Origin: a virus
DNA length: 64,000 nt
Reading direction: 5' to 3' (one strand)
Virus record (IMG/VR): IMGVR_UViG_3300031525_000001
Coordinates: 122,276 to 186,275 of that record
Shown here: positions 51,701 through 58,015 of the stretch, one piece after another
Numbering within the stretch: position 1 is the stretch's first letter
Layout: each line of letters opens with the position of its first letter
Position numbers and translations under genes: made by a program
Notes under the pieces: model-generated
What the model was told of the DNA's origin: nothing
What the model saw: only the letters and a program-made list of their open reading frames with translations
The model's database searches: none

Positions 51701-54360
51701 TGGAGACTTTCCGCCACATGCGTCTGTTTGAGCGTGACCGTTTGATCGAGGAAGCTCAACTTGAAGAATTACATCCAGCCGATCTGAAGACGAATCAGGC
51801 GACCCTCAAGCGGAAAGACCTCCAGTATTTCTTGGACAACCCCGAGGAGATCACCAAGCCGCACAGCAATGTCGGGCTGAGTGACACGGAGCAGTTGTAC
51901 CCCCTCGTGTGCCGCACCACCGAAGGCGATTGGCTGTACGACGGCAACCACCGCGCAAACGCCGCCATGAAGCTCGGCATCTTGCTCAAGTGCAAGGTCG
52001 TGGACCTACGAGATTACGAGGAGCCACGGGGGAAAGTCTCCCGAAAGCTCGCTGCTCGCGGTGAAGTGGGTCCTGTGTATCACGGCACCGATAAGAAATT
52101 CGACAAGTTCGAGCAGAAACCCGGCACCCGATACATTCTCTTCTCCGAGATTAAGGTACAAGCTGGTGGGTTCTTCTTCACCGATGACCCTGAGGAAGCG
52201 AAAGAGTTCGGCTCAAACGTCATGACCTGCTACTTGAAGATGAAGAAGCCACTGATTCGGCAAGAAGATCAATACAATCTGAGCAAGAAACAGATCGCCG
52301 ACCTGACTTACATCTGCGAGCTATGTATGAGTGACGGCTATTCCGACTTGCAAGGCAATTCCGTCAAGACGATTGAACTGGGAGCCTTTGCCATCGATGT
52401 AGACCCAGAAGGCAACTGGCTCAACGAGATTGTGAAGCAGAACGGCCTCGATTGGAACATTTTGGACAATCAGGAAGCCGTCAACCGCATGAAGGAACGC
52501 GGCTACGACAGCACCATGGTGGATGAGTACAACGGCAAGTATAGCTATTGCGTGTTTTCAGCCGACCAGATTAGGATCGGCGGCGGTAAAGCAAAGGCGT
52601 TGACCGCAGCCACACCAGCCCGAGCCCTCAAGCTCTATCACGTCACGACAGTGCCTATTGCCAAAGACATCAAAGCTCACGGCTTCAAGCCCGTGGATCA
52701 AGGTATGTGGAAGAACTACTACGCTCCGCAGGGACGCGACGGCATCTACTTTTACGACGATTTGAAATACTCCGAGGCTTACGCCGCCTACGCTGAGGGT
52801 CAACTCTTCACACGCAACATGCAGCCAGAGAATTCGTGGGAAGAAAACAAGAAGCAAATACCTCAGATGGCAATCATTGAAGTACAGGTTCCCGAAGGCG
52901 TGGCAATCACCACCGACCAGAAGGAGGATGGGTTCTTCGTACCTACAGCCGATCTGGGTAAGGTCAAGATCACGGGTATGCACAAGTACGATTACGTCCC
53001 TACCGAGGGCAGGAAGCCCGGTGAGAAGTTCGGGGCAGCCTTCCCAACCTTCGAGCAGGTGATGGACGAATCCACCTTGGCTGATGACGAATTCATGTTT
53101 GGCAGCGACGAGGAAAGCAAACGCTGGTACGATCAGGCGTTGGCGTTCTGGAAATCCCAAAAGTTCCCGCTCACGGTGTATCGCGGCATGGCTGTTTTCA
53201 ACGAGCGTCATGACATTGACTACAGCACCTTCGGTTGGTCATGGTCTTTGGATAGGAAGTTTGCCGAGAACTTTGCGGAAGATAAGTACATCGACTACCC
53301 CGATCAACACCGCATCGAGGTCTTCGAGGGTAAGATCAAAGCGAACGCTGTGGACTGGCTTAACACCTTCAGGGCATGGGTCACTCTCCCCGAAGAGAAG
53401 GAAGTCCGCCTCAAGCCCAAGGCTCAGGTCGAACTCCCAGCGTTAGGCCGATCCGTGACCGCTGCCGATCTTCCTCGTAGCAAGTACGACAAGGTTTGCT
53501 ACACTATCGCCATGGACGATGCGCTGTACGGCTACTTCGGTCAATACGTGCAGTGTGCCGACGCCTTTGAGGACAACCCAGCGGCATCCGGTCGAGTGGT
53601 TGAGTTGGTCAAATCACTCACGCCATTCGTACCGCCGACTACTCGAAAGTGCCTCTATCGTGGGGAAGAGATTCGCATGGGCGACGACCGCGAGCCCGCC
53701 AAGTGGGAGCCACATCTTCGAGACCTGTTGTCTTGGTCGGCAGCTTACGACACCGCCAAGGGATTCTCGGGCGGACATCGGGGCATCGTGTGGCAGACCG
53801 TGGGCAAGATTCAAGGTATCGCTCTGGAGGATATCGTTCTTTGGCGTAATCGAACGCACCCCGATGAAAGCAACTATCCGGGTATGCAGTCCGAGTGGTT
53901 TGTGATGAATACCTGCAACGCGAAGGAAGCAACCCCGCCCAACGCACAGCCAGCCCGAAGCTATGTGACCGCTGCGGCTGATGGGTTCCTTTACCACGGC
54001 ATGAGCATGACGGACTACAATCGAGCCATGAGTGCTGGCGGCGTACTGCCTGAGCCTAGCTGGTGGGGCACCGCTGAGATCGCCGAGTATTACGCTGAGA
54101 CCGCTGCCGAAGAGATTGGACCCGAGGAAGAATACAAGGTTATCAAGTTACCACTCAGTGCATTCAACCCCGCGTTGCTGGAGGCCGACCAGAACTCGGT
54201 TGCTGAGCCTCTGACCTACACGCTTGGTCGTAGTGAAGATGAGTTGTATGAGGAATGGCAGAACTGCAAGGGTACGTGGCAAGACAGCCTGAGAATTTAT
54301 GGGAGCGTTGTCTACAACGCCCCCATTGAGGTCACCGCACAAACCGTCCTTTCTTCTTAG
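42709..54360 (+). CDS. 3883-aa polyvalent protein with about 14 ADP-ribosyltransferase-like modules
   Basis: One uninterrupted frame. Modules (residues): ART-like (YHGT 26); ParB-like (175-270); GNAT (275-403); SprT-type metalloprotease, H490-E491-x-x-H494 with GHGKEW at 525; 2H phosphoesterase, H713-x-T and H791-x-T; ART with YRG 978-980 and E1051-x-E1053; ART with YRA 1136-1138 and E1213-x-E1215; ART (YHGT 1289) joined to ParB-like (GHHRTRAAKKMG, about 1423); PUA/ASCH-like (1467-1557); ARTs at 1562, 1783, 1973, 2306; GNAT (2413-2555); ART 2578; Nudix (box 2864-2886, GGAVKP...ELTEETGF); ParB-like (2983-3106, DGNHRANAA); ARTs at 3123, 3309, 3490 (E3563-x-E3565), 3650, 3761. Short K/V-T-A elements join most modules. 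Likely injected or early-acting cargo modifying host targets. Confidence 0.9.
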   Translation: MNPLLRKIAKQPATTTSFFETDGFLYHGTTLRDLKSILTEGKVEGHSYWGVRETADMYEGGAMLRLPVSRFNEAFLLPDENMIQDPYFMEDENGDYDQKKMNATNRAWKASKKTWMDSLKIWGAVMYDEDMPVTPADAIEGRQVMASKTATELPPLKFTQPSDRKLEDYELVWVDTQKLDREWSKDKHLYLAPGDKTNHIGDRYARFTQWRQDNPNTPVEAPIVSWSDNAGGEAHFTNGRHRFSVLRDQGYPKVQIMVPQSQIETFSKLASSSVREINISEDQGSAEGYTADTNAEQLQNWLDRFGYTNKEFVADLRKKYDTFAVLNNINVYEDSRGKGYGDYLLAEFLREAGDRGAGICLLVADTAEEQAQGFNLVEWYERNDFEQVASVYGGELMIMGIMNPKVAAQKTAADIGQVKNIINEMMGVLASGLPHPEVKIVNQTNRMLGYDVWERGRDEAGNTWGADNTTIGIQKSILGHEESLRRTIAHELCHHEVALLIGKPKLMEVGFDAYNKYKKLLAPEGHGKEWQAVAARFNAKYGADFVTEFSDQSVISDEPTKEYWLLLNNYVYGRHKQRLGWQWALGLSRQAMAYLDGLDWTSGEFKLVKTNDHVFTRGRGRIKQYGGWNLPRTPEQEQKIQDLWANAPMAKFGCSAAQDEADIEAAKKAKSGPHKNATSQINLPPDAASGMMEAAKQIPDEELGKDGREDDPHITVKYGVKPDPALLSQVVGEQQPFTVTLGKTHVFSVSESSDAQAPIVVQCHAPELEALHNKVAEAMGTRKDDFPYVPHVTLAYVKPDAAAKYEGMDWAEGISFQVDSITLSTKGGGQVRVPFGKPRKSASHKTPPMSDTQYRNPEMGEETNAYADIPERVMGVEDLPSLESLSPDLFKTGAGSVYDLDLQDVVAWGGSLSEAQGDWDKIRSEAAGRAKAEGKDWEKMPEAEQEVWLDKIGWEWLGATWEITMNRLQSLKFPLTVYRGLGSVSLKEINKGQYAEKGTGIYWSYDENNAYVHEELAAGHPHIVILRGVVSSPKQIDWIRTAYVNLVAADEREINIHPGEEIQITGYKYKGEKAWKNPPKNLRTVRAAAQNFKPMPFDNWCDANPMYQPDDFNEAEYRYDENVAHFSTVDFPITIYRAVQVEQGTQPNLEKAGVYWTWVENSADAYFGSGSMWDQGGPHPKHPQTLILKAKVLRSTDVDWDATLLANMLNEDENEITIESGAELQLIGIDYGQGYKKPAQKRVMAYGDESKNLPLRGQKGIGGQDFPLMFDPPLFSDEKEAARKMPKFYHGTAAENLDDILKNGLKASKDAASAKMGMFNPNRANVQYKSEQGVGEWQGWNIDFSADPVKEHMLPASFVRKLKGIEQKFINVADVVETQGEQWTTDRRVDEIHTQMEAEKWFEAILVDEYEDQPGKYYLEEGHHRTRAAKKMGKTTIPAVIMKLEPRKPHWSLSSGIVRKSSDIAKFAFFIEVPKETRGHFWDEPPAHNLEFWAFRSRPPVLMNEKVYFTFDKMPVAETTVLKVEKPGESLCELSGKYEDHWKLYWEPKQFVKYAGTTAPTLYHGTCPENAEAIMKNGWGPNQVSSGGNAGQPQYLYLTNFPENAQWFANEKGCDTILEVRNIPMSYLEVDPEDGTEDTIERELNFSEKAFPGTVVLTKPLPADHFKVFKSKIGSLNEKRNEKWIYHPDYGAFSQKGSIGPHATLIARTMGEGMSSGRKYEEVLRGYAVIDVDQKTVTLATPTNELIPNDVVDLFKKTYPHYALSIPAESKAIGVTAAMPKKWYHGTSTKNAEIIMGDGYLRPDQETTYDIDIPRDGAVYIAEFDVANQYAIERGGPVLEVAAPDISKLLPDEDDVYELLNDRGGELNAKGSAQAKRVKALWLKQWNDENASYNEPEKFPVYKNFEEAWKAWGEIEFEGSAELAEQMKYLTDYIVKNDPKLARAIIELSGKAAHMGPLKVVRQVKTAAPKSIWYHGTSIKNLRSIMSQGLVPEGTEKVWADDPDAGISAPSRQSYGGIYVSQNLMTAAGAPDTEDRKARGGSLVVIMELQPNTMYLDEDNVTGVLGAPIKHMSDNTFHVLCYYLAATQEGATQDWQDEIRVMREDYVRKCFTQWEAKFAERKMPFHPELKAELEKLLPSVWLGAVTRAAGHVKDNYSYIRAWDQVFYGTPKEKQRPDMNTILPDASEGEAAFREAAEKVTRTLRLLARPNTEGSQTYNINTSRINEPIGFSGSNHILALVEVRDLEVRATPSPVRMLLHWGTIPQDFFSQWNTKYGSKYEVVDARKGQPKAKGVAASAHEDDPQVFYHGTSWQAAQLIDKEGLKASDNRLTGGKKYIWCAIAEFAAKEYGASVTDSDQYAVIEFIWDYGKSEPDPEHFEEGDMYRRIEGDISRQNITAIKYFDGGRIVKTAGFEEEIKITTAPDGRITAKHVDGSASGTMEDREGLVKWFDWSTLPKGGAGIYDKAFVLGTVSVKVATRRNGLGRALVGAVLDAAKAQGAQVCFLLAHSLTGLSGKELSSFYNSLGFQPYVIDPPPRWFDSSTAGIFMKKLAGVAKLAAMNRISQQDAVDRKMFGPVYHGTTEEKQENIGNEGFKVYIGDAGSGDVAHGYEGNQPYHDGIPAPVHHLGYGVYFTTAKAIAKQFAGGTTRGMKTYYLDVPRLETINFGVPKTMMKWWISQGYNADLAKKNRVEATKPMTEHLKAQFDAVWFKGKGMYKLLDGDQICVFDASHIYEVDAAMSKPGDIGSKVTRKADGMKGVIKNIRSIPPDVAQQYHGGADKFYEIKWAKGGTDHNVYARDIDFVGAKAQGATASMKIAEGFNNEGFWAGEGNAASGVLPICTTTGRICLAWRSPDVHIGNCWGTIGGAVKPKMSLADSAKAELTEETGFTGGITMHPAYVFSKGGFSYHNFLGTVGTEFRFAPQSEHHWETTGLEWFTWVDIQEMVKDNASDFHPGLISLFKSDGKKIEQLLGKPKTASDDDGDMPNMLQVFPERPDVMETFRHMRLFERDRLIEEAQLEELHPADLKTNQATLKRKDLQYFLDNPEEITKPHSNVGLSDTEQLYPLVCRTTEGDWLYDGNHRANAAMKLGILLKCKVVDLRDYEEPRGKVSRKLAARGEVGPVYHGTDKKFDKFEQKPGTRYILFSEIKVQAGGFFFTDDPEEAKEFGSNVMTCYLKMKKPLIRQEDQYNLSKKQIADLTYICELCMSDGYSDLQGNSVKTIELGAFAIDVDPEGNWLNEIVKQNGLDWNILDNQEAVNRMKERGYDSTMVDEYNGKYSYCVFSADQIRIGGGKAKALTAATPARALKLYHVTTVPIAKDIKAHGFKPVDQGMWKNYYAPQGRDGIYFYDDLKYSEAYAAYAEGQLFTRNMQPENSWEENKKQIPQMAIIEVQVPEGVAITTDQKEDGFFVPTADLGKVKITGMHKYDYVPTEGRKPGEKFGAAFPTFEQVMDESTLADDEFMFGSDEESKRWYDQALAFWKSQKFPLTVYRGMAVFNERHDIDYSTFGWSWSLDRKFAENFAEDKYIDYPDQHRIEVFEGKIKANAVDWLNTFRAWVTLPEEKEVRLKPKAQVELPALGRSVTAADLPRSKYDKVCYTIAMDDALYGYFGQYVQCADAFEDNPAASGRVVELVKSLTPFVPPTTRKCLYRGEEIRMGDDREPAKWEPHLRDLLSWSAAYDTAKGFSGGHRGIVWQTVGKIQGIALEDIVLWRNRTHPDESNYPGMQSEWFVMNTCNAKEATPPNAQPARSYVTAAADGFLYHGMSMTDYNRAMSAGGVLPEPSWWGTAEIAEYYAETAAEEIGPEEEYKVIKLPLSAFNPALLEADQNSVAEPLTYTLGRSEDELYEEWQNCKGTWQDSLRIYGSVVYNAPIEVTAQTVLSS

Positions 54361-54637
54361 CGTCACGCAGCCGCTTCTTCTCCGCACGCTCCTTCATAAC
54401 CTTCTGCTCGACCGCCCACAGGAACAAGCCCTCCCACGAGAAGTCGAAGGTCTGCCGCGTACCCTTCAACCGCACGGTGCCGTGGAATGCGTTGTCCACG
54501 TCCACGATGATTGCCCGAGTCACGGGGACACGTCGTGTCTTCCGCTTCTCCTTGTCTACGGTGATGCTACCCCACCCCCGCATCTCGGCATCCGTCTCGA
54601 AGCTCAGCCGTGTCTTGCGCTCGCTAATCTTGGTCAT
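54332..54637 (-). CDS. hypothetical 101-aa protein, convergent with the giant gene
   Basis: ATG at 54637 with AAAGGAGG, under a minus-strand TATAAT. Overlaps the 3' end of the giant gene by 29 bases. Beta-type middle (GWGSITVDKEKRKTRRVPVTRAI), HGTVRLKGTRQTFDF, and a very basic helical tail (KERAEKKRLRDAKKKGRF). Perhaps nucleic-acid binding. Confidence 0.6.
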   Translation of the reverse strand: MTKISERKTRLSFETDAEMRGWGSITVDKEKRKTRRVPVTRAIIVDVDNAFHGTVRLKGTRQTFDFSWEGLFLWAVEQKVMKERAEKKRLRDAKKKGRFVR

Positions 54638-54661
54638 AGTGACCTCCTTTGATCTATAACC

Positions 54662-54667
54662 ATTATA
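54662..54667 (-). promoter_or_regulatory. minus-strand extended -10 TGG-TATAAT
   Basis: AATGGTATAATGG on the minus strand, 24 bases before the start codon at 54637. Confidence 0.65.
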
Positions 54668-54773
54668 CCATTCGAGTTTTGGAAACAGGCTTAAAACGTG
54701 GCGTTTGAGCCACTTACGGACGAACAAGTCTCGTGATTTCAACGCGACATTTTTTGCTTGACAAGAATTTCCC

Positions 54774-54802
54774 ACGACTTTCGGGCTCTTTCATAGGGGA
54801 TG
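54774..54802 (+). promoter_or_regulatory. ACTTTC-type motif with an adjacent TTGACA
   Basis: GACTTTCGGGCTCTTTCATA then GGGG, six bases before the ATG at 54808. A perfect TTGACA (54758-54763) lies just upstream but has no TATAAT partner at the normal distance. Confidence 0.5.
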
Positions 54803-54807
54803 ATTTT

Positions 54808-55137
54808 ATGGGCTTTGCAGAGATTCTCAAGGAACATCGCGACAGGCTGAAGGGCTTTCTCGACAAGCTGACGAATGACTCGCACGTGCCGATTGCCCTC
54901 GTCGTCTTCGCGACAACCTCGGCGTACTGTTTCCACACTGGCAAGGATTTGCTGCCGGGGTACGTGAGTTCGCTGTACGCCTTCTACGGGTTCCTCGGCG
55001 GTCACGCCTTGGTTTACCAGAAGTGGCCTGATCCTACAACGCCCGCTCCAACGGTAGACGTGAACGTGAACAACTCGAACGCGAATACCAACACGGCAAC
55101 GGCTACCGCTGCGGCACCTGATCCCTCAAAGGGGTAA
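54808..55137 (+). CDS. 109-aa membrane protein, holin-like
   Basis: ATG at 54808 with AGGGGATGA. Two hydrophobic segments (about 30-46, PIALVVFATTSAYCF, and 53-72, GYVSSLYAFYGFLGGHALVY) and an Asn/Thr/Ala-rich tail. Similar topology to class II holins; no endolysin is adjacent. Confidence 0.55.
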   Translation: MGFAEILKEHRDRLKGFLDKLTNDSHVPIALVVFATTSAYCFHTGKDLLPGYVSSLYAFYGFLGGHALVYQKWPDPTTPAPTVDVNVNNSNANTNTATATAAAPDPSKG

Positions 55138-55139
55138 CT

Positions 55140-55802
55140 GTGGGCACTCCATGCTTCCTGTTGACGCCAATCTCTAAGATTCGTGTCTGGGCTCGCCGTT
55201 ACAACGCAGGCATTCCGAACTGTTGCCCGCTCTATCCGGGCGAATACTCCTACCACGGCAACATGAACCTCATCGGCGACTTCGACTACCCGCACGTCGA
55301 GGGGCAGTACGAGGACTGGAACGATTTCGTTGAGACCTTACGCCCGCCCGTGGGCGATCCTATTTGGCCGATGAACTGTAAGTGTGGGGCACCTATCCTC
55401 GACGAGCTACGCGGTTGTGAGAAGGGCGGACAAATGTTTGTCCATCGCATGTATCAGCGGTCGGACAACGGCGGGCTGACCACGTTGCAGGAAGCTCCTA
55501 CGGGTGCTCTTTGGTACGCATGGTGGTACAGGATGGAGAACGGCAGCTTCGGGTGGGACTGGGATAACGCATCGACACCGCCCTTGATGTGCATGTTGCC
55601 GAACAATAGAGAGTGGAACATTGATGGACGGGCGAGCAACTGCACCATGAAGGAGGAACGCACGCATCGTTGCTGGGTGCGGCATGGTGAGCCGCCTAAC
55701 ATCCACGTGGATAAGAACGGACACACCTGTCAGGCTGGGGCGGGCTCGATCCTCAGCGGGAACTGGCATGGATTCTTGCACAACGGACAATTGGTGCCAT
55801 GA
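55140..55802 (+). CDS. hypothetical 220-aa conserved-type phage protein
   Basis: GTG at 55140, just after the previous stop, with AAAGGGG. CKCGAPI and a pattern DGRASNCTM...HRCWVRHGEPP...HVDKNGHTC...GSILSGNWHGFLHNGQL, which recurs in phage proteins that carry the sequence SNCT...H.CW.RHG. The same C-terminal HGF(I/L)xNG ending appears in the next gene. Possibly Zn-binding. Confidence 0.6.
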   Translation: MGTPCFLLTPISKIRVWARRYNAGIPNCCPLYPGEYSYHGNMNLIGDFDYPHVEGQYEDWNDFVETLRPPVGDPIWPMNCKCGAPILDELRGCEKGGQMFVHRMYQRSDNGGLTTLQEAPTGALWYAWWYRMENGSFGWDWDNASTPPLMCMLPNNREWNIDGRASNCTMKEERTHRCWVRHGEPPNIHVDKNGHTCQAGAGSILSGNWHGFLHNGQLVP

Positions 55803-56143
55803 AACTAACAGACCTCAATCCGCATTGGGTTACGGTTCCTCAGGCTGCTCCCGGGTATCACGGGGATGACTCAAGCTATGTGAAGCTGTACATCGGGATT
55901 ACGTTCCGCTGCCCACATTGCCCCGTGGGAGAACGTGGCGAGGTTTTCTACATCGGGATATTCTTTGCGAATCCAGTTGACCCCGACAACTGGCTGCCAC
56001 GGATAACACCGCTCGGAAAACTGGCAGAGCATGTGTGGGCACGGACGGGCGATACTTTCGAGACCCTCAGCCTCACGCCCTCGGTGGACGCTTCCAAGTA
56101 CGGGCACTGGCATGGGTTCATTACTAACGGAGAGGTTCGTTAA
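55799..56143 (+). CDS. hypothetical 114-aa protein, sister to the preceding gene by its ending
   Basis: Coupled start (ATGA). FRCPHCPVGERGEVFYIGIFF, WARTGDTFETLSLTPSVD and GHWHGFITNGEV form a pattern known from phage proteins; the ending matches the previous gene's NWHGFLHNGQL. Convergent overlap of four bases with the next gene. Confidence 0.6.
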   Translation: MKLTDLNPHWVTVPQAAPGYHGDDSSYVKLYIGITFRCPHCPVGERGEVFYIGIFFANPVDPDNWLPRITPLGKLAEHVWARTGDTFETLSLTPSVDASKYGHWHGFITNGEVR

Positions 56144-56358
56144 TCTATCCCGTAGTAGTCGGAGAATTCGTAGAGAGCTTCGTTGATCCGTTTCATGTCC
56201 TCGTCCAACACAGTCTCAACGGTTACCCCACGACGGGCTGCTACAGCCTCAGCCGCTCTCAGATAGAGCGGCTTTCCAGTCACCTTGGTAGCTTCTTCGA
56301 GCGAGACGCCTAAACGCTTCGCACGCTTTGCCAGCACTCTTTCGTAAGCTGTGCTCAT
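56140..56358 (-). CDS. hypothetical 72-aa protein
   Basis: ATG at 56358 preferred over GTG at 56367 because AAGGGG lies upstream. Basic helical N-terminus (YERVLAKRAKRLGVSLEEAT) and acidic end. Lies 13 bases beyond the AAA+ gene on the same strand and is likely in its operon. Confidence 0.5.
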   Translation of the reverse strand: MSTAYERVLAKRAKRLGVSLEEATKVTGKPLYLRAAEAVAARRGVTVETVLDEDMKRINEALYEFSDYYGID

Positions 56359-56370
56359 TTCACCCACCCC

Positions 56371-57534
56371 TTACGCCCCCGCGCCCCCGGTTGGTTTCCG
56401 CGTGGGAATTGGGATGATGGGTCTCACGTTGATGGGTTCGCGCTGTGGAGCCGCCGAAGACCCGTAACGTTCGAGCAGCATGGGTGCCATGGCGTTCTCG
56501 GATTCCTTGATGAACGTGGTGGTCTCGCCCTCCATGTCCACACGGATGAAATCGCCCAGCTTGACTTGACCAGTGGCAACGAGGTTCGCCATCGGGAACA
56601 CCAGATGACGCTCAATGGCACGCTTCAAGTGACGCGCACCGTACTTCGGGTCCGTGCCTTCCTTGAGCAGAAACTCTTTGACAGGCTGTGTGCAGTTGAA
56701 CACGAATTGGTTCGCACCAGCGGCCATCAGCACGCGCTGTTGCACCATGCCGAGTTCGATCTCAAGAATCTGCACCAGATGCTCATCGCGGAGAGTTTTG
56801 AACACGACTGATTTGTCGATGCGGTTCATGAACTCCGGGGTGAACTTGCGCTTTGCGGCGTCAACTGCGCTGCGGTCGATCTTTGCATCCAGTGAGTCAT
56901 TGACGACGATGTTCTCACGGGAGTTACCGAAGCCCATGCCGCCATTCATCAGTTCGTTCATGTCGGCAGCACCGAGGTTCGATGTCATGATGATAATGCA
57001 CTGGCTAAGGTCTACGCGGTGGTTGTCGCCGAGGGTCAGCGTAGCCTTGTCGAGGATGCCGAGCAGGAGTTGCCACAGTGAGTCAGAAGCTTTTTCGATT
57101 TCGTCGAACAGCAGAATCGATAACTTCAACTTCTCGCTGAACCACTGGTTCAACGCTTCCTGCGTGAGGAGAGGATGGGTTTCGCGGTGACCGAGGTAGC
57201 CCGGGGGCGAACCGATCAGCTTGGCGATTTCGTGGGAATGCTGGAATTCAGCGCAATCAATCTTGATGCAGGCTCGGGCGTCACCGAAGAGGGATTCAGC
57301 CATCGCTTCTACGACGCGAGTCTTGCCGCTGCCCGTGGGACCGAGGAAGAGAAGATTACCAACTGGACGACCCGGAGCGTTCAGGCCCGCCAAGAACATC
57401 TGGTAAATCTCAACAACTTTATCGACGGCGACATCTTGTCCGACGATACGTTTACGCATGGCTTTCTCAAAATCACGCGCATCGTTTGAACGCTTGGTGG
57501 GGTCTAACTTGAGTCCAGTGCCAGTACCTTTCAT
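56371..57534 (-). CDS. AAA+ ATPase of ClpA/ClpB D2 type
   Basis: 387 aa from the ATG at 57534 (AGGAG upstream); an in-frame GTG 39 bases earlier is an alternative. IVGQDVAVDKVVEIY, Walker A GPTGSGKT (65-72), GSPPGYLGHRE pore-type segment, Walker B SILLFDEIEKA (Asp-Glu about 144-145), sensor MTSNLGA, FMNRIDKSVVFK and KYGARHLKRAIERHLVFP (sensor 2). It is a single AAA+ module without the N-domain, first ring or ClpP loop of bacterial ClpA. Phage versions may remodel or unfold proteins, for example during capsid or polyprotein handling. Confidence 0.88.
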   Translation of the reverse strand: MKGTGTGLKLDPTKRSNDARDFEKAMRKRIVGQDVAVDKVVEIYQMFLAGLNAPGRPVGNLLFLGPTGSGKTRVVEAMAESLFGDARACIKIDCAEFQHSHEIAKLIGSPPGYLGHRETHPLLTQEALNQWFSEKLKLSILLFDEIEKASDSLWQLLLGILDKATLTLGDNHRVDLSQCIIIMTSNLGAADMNELMNGGMGFGNSRENIVVNDSLDAKIDRSAVDAAKRKFTPEFMNRIDKSVVFKTLRDEHLVQILEIELGMVQQRVLMAAGANQFVFNCTQPVKEFLLKEGTDPKYGARHLKRAIERHLVFPMANLVATGQVKLGDFIRVDMEGETTTFIKESENAMAPMLLERYGSSAAPQREPINVRPIIPIPTRKPTGGAGA

Positions 57535-57649
57535 GCCTACTCCTGTTCCGTATCCGAGTCCCACAAGTACCACCTTTCTAAGGTTTGAGAAGTGACTTTC
57601 CCCGTTCTGACAGGTGCCGCCCTACCTAAAATCTCACCAATACCGCAAA

Positions 57650-58015
57650 TTACGCCTTCTGCTCCTCGGCTGTTTTGAGCCGTAATGTCACGCCGTCATC
57701 GGTCGTGAAAAGTTCCTTTGAGCACTTCGAGCAGAACTGCATCGGTTTGGGCAATGTCGTGTTCAGGCGGTCCAGTTCCATCTGGATGAACCGCTCGTGC
57801 CGCTGTGCCATCACATACGAGCATACCATGACCGTGCGGAATCGTGACCAGCCCTTTGCCCGGGCGAGTGCGAATACGCGGCTGAGGATTGGGTCGGTAT
57901 TGGCGGCGTCCACCAATGCCAGCCAGATCGAGGCGTCATTGTCCTCTTGGAGAACCTTGCTGAACTCGTCGTCGGTCAAGATGGGTTTCGATGCGGGCCA
58001 AGTCATTCCACTCAT
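57650..58015 (-). CDS. hypothetical 121-aa protein with CxxC
   Basis: ATG at 58015 overlaps the stop of the next upstream gene. Helical with LTDDEFSKVLQEDNDASIWL and a C-terminal CSKCSKELF zinc half-ribbon. Probably translated with the alpha-CTD-like gene. Confidence 0.55.
   Translation of the reverse strand: MSGMTWPASKPILTDDEFSKVLQEDNDASIWLALVDAANTDPILSRVFALARAKGWSRFRTVMVCSYVMAQRHERFIQMELDRLNTTLPKPMQFCSKCSKELFTTDDGVTLRLKTAEEQKA

Noticed and set aside
54758-54763. TTGACA as a normal -35 element
   Set aside because: No TATAAT-like hexamer lies 16-18 bases downstream; the ACTTTC-type motif occupies that place.
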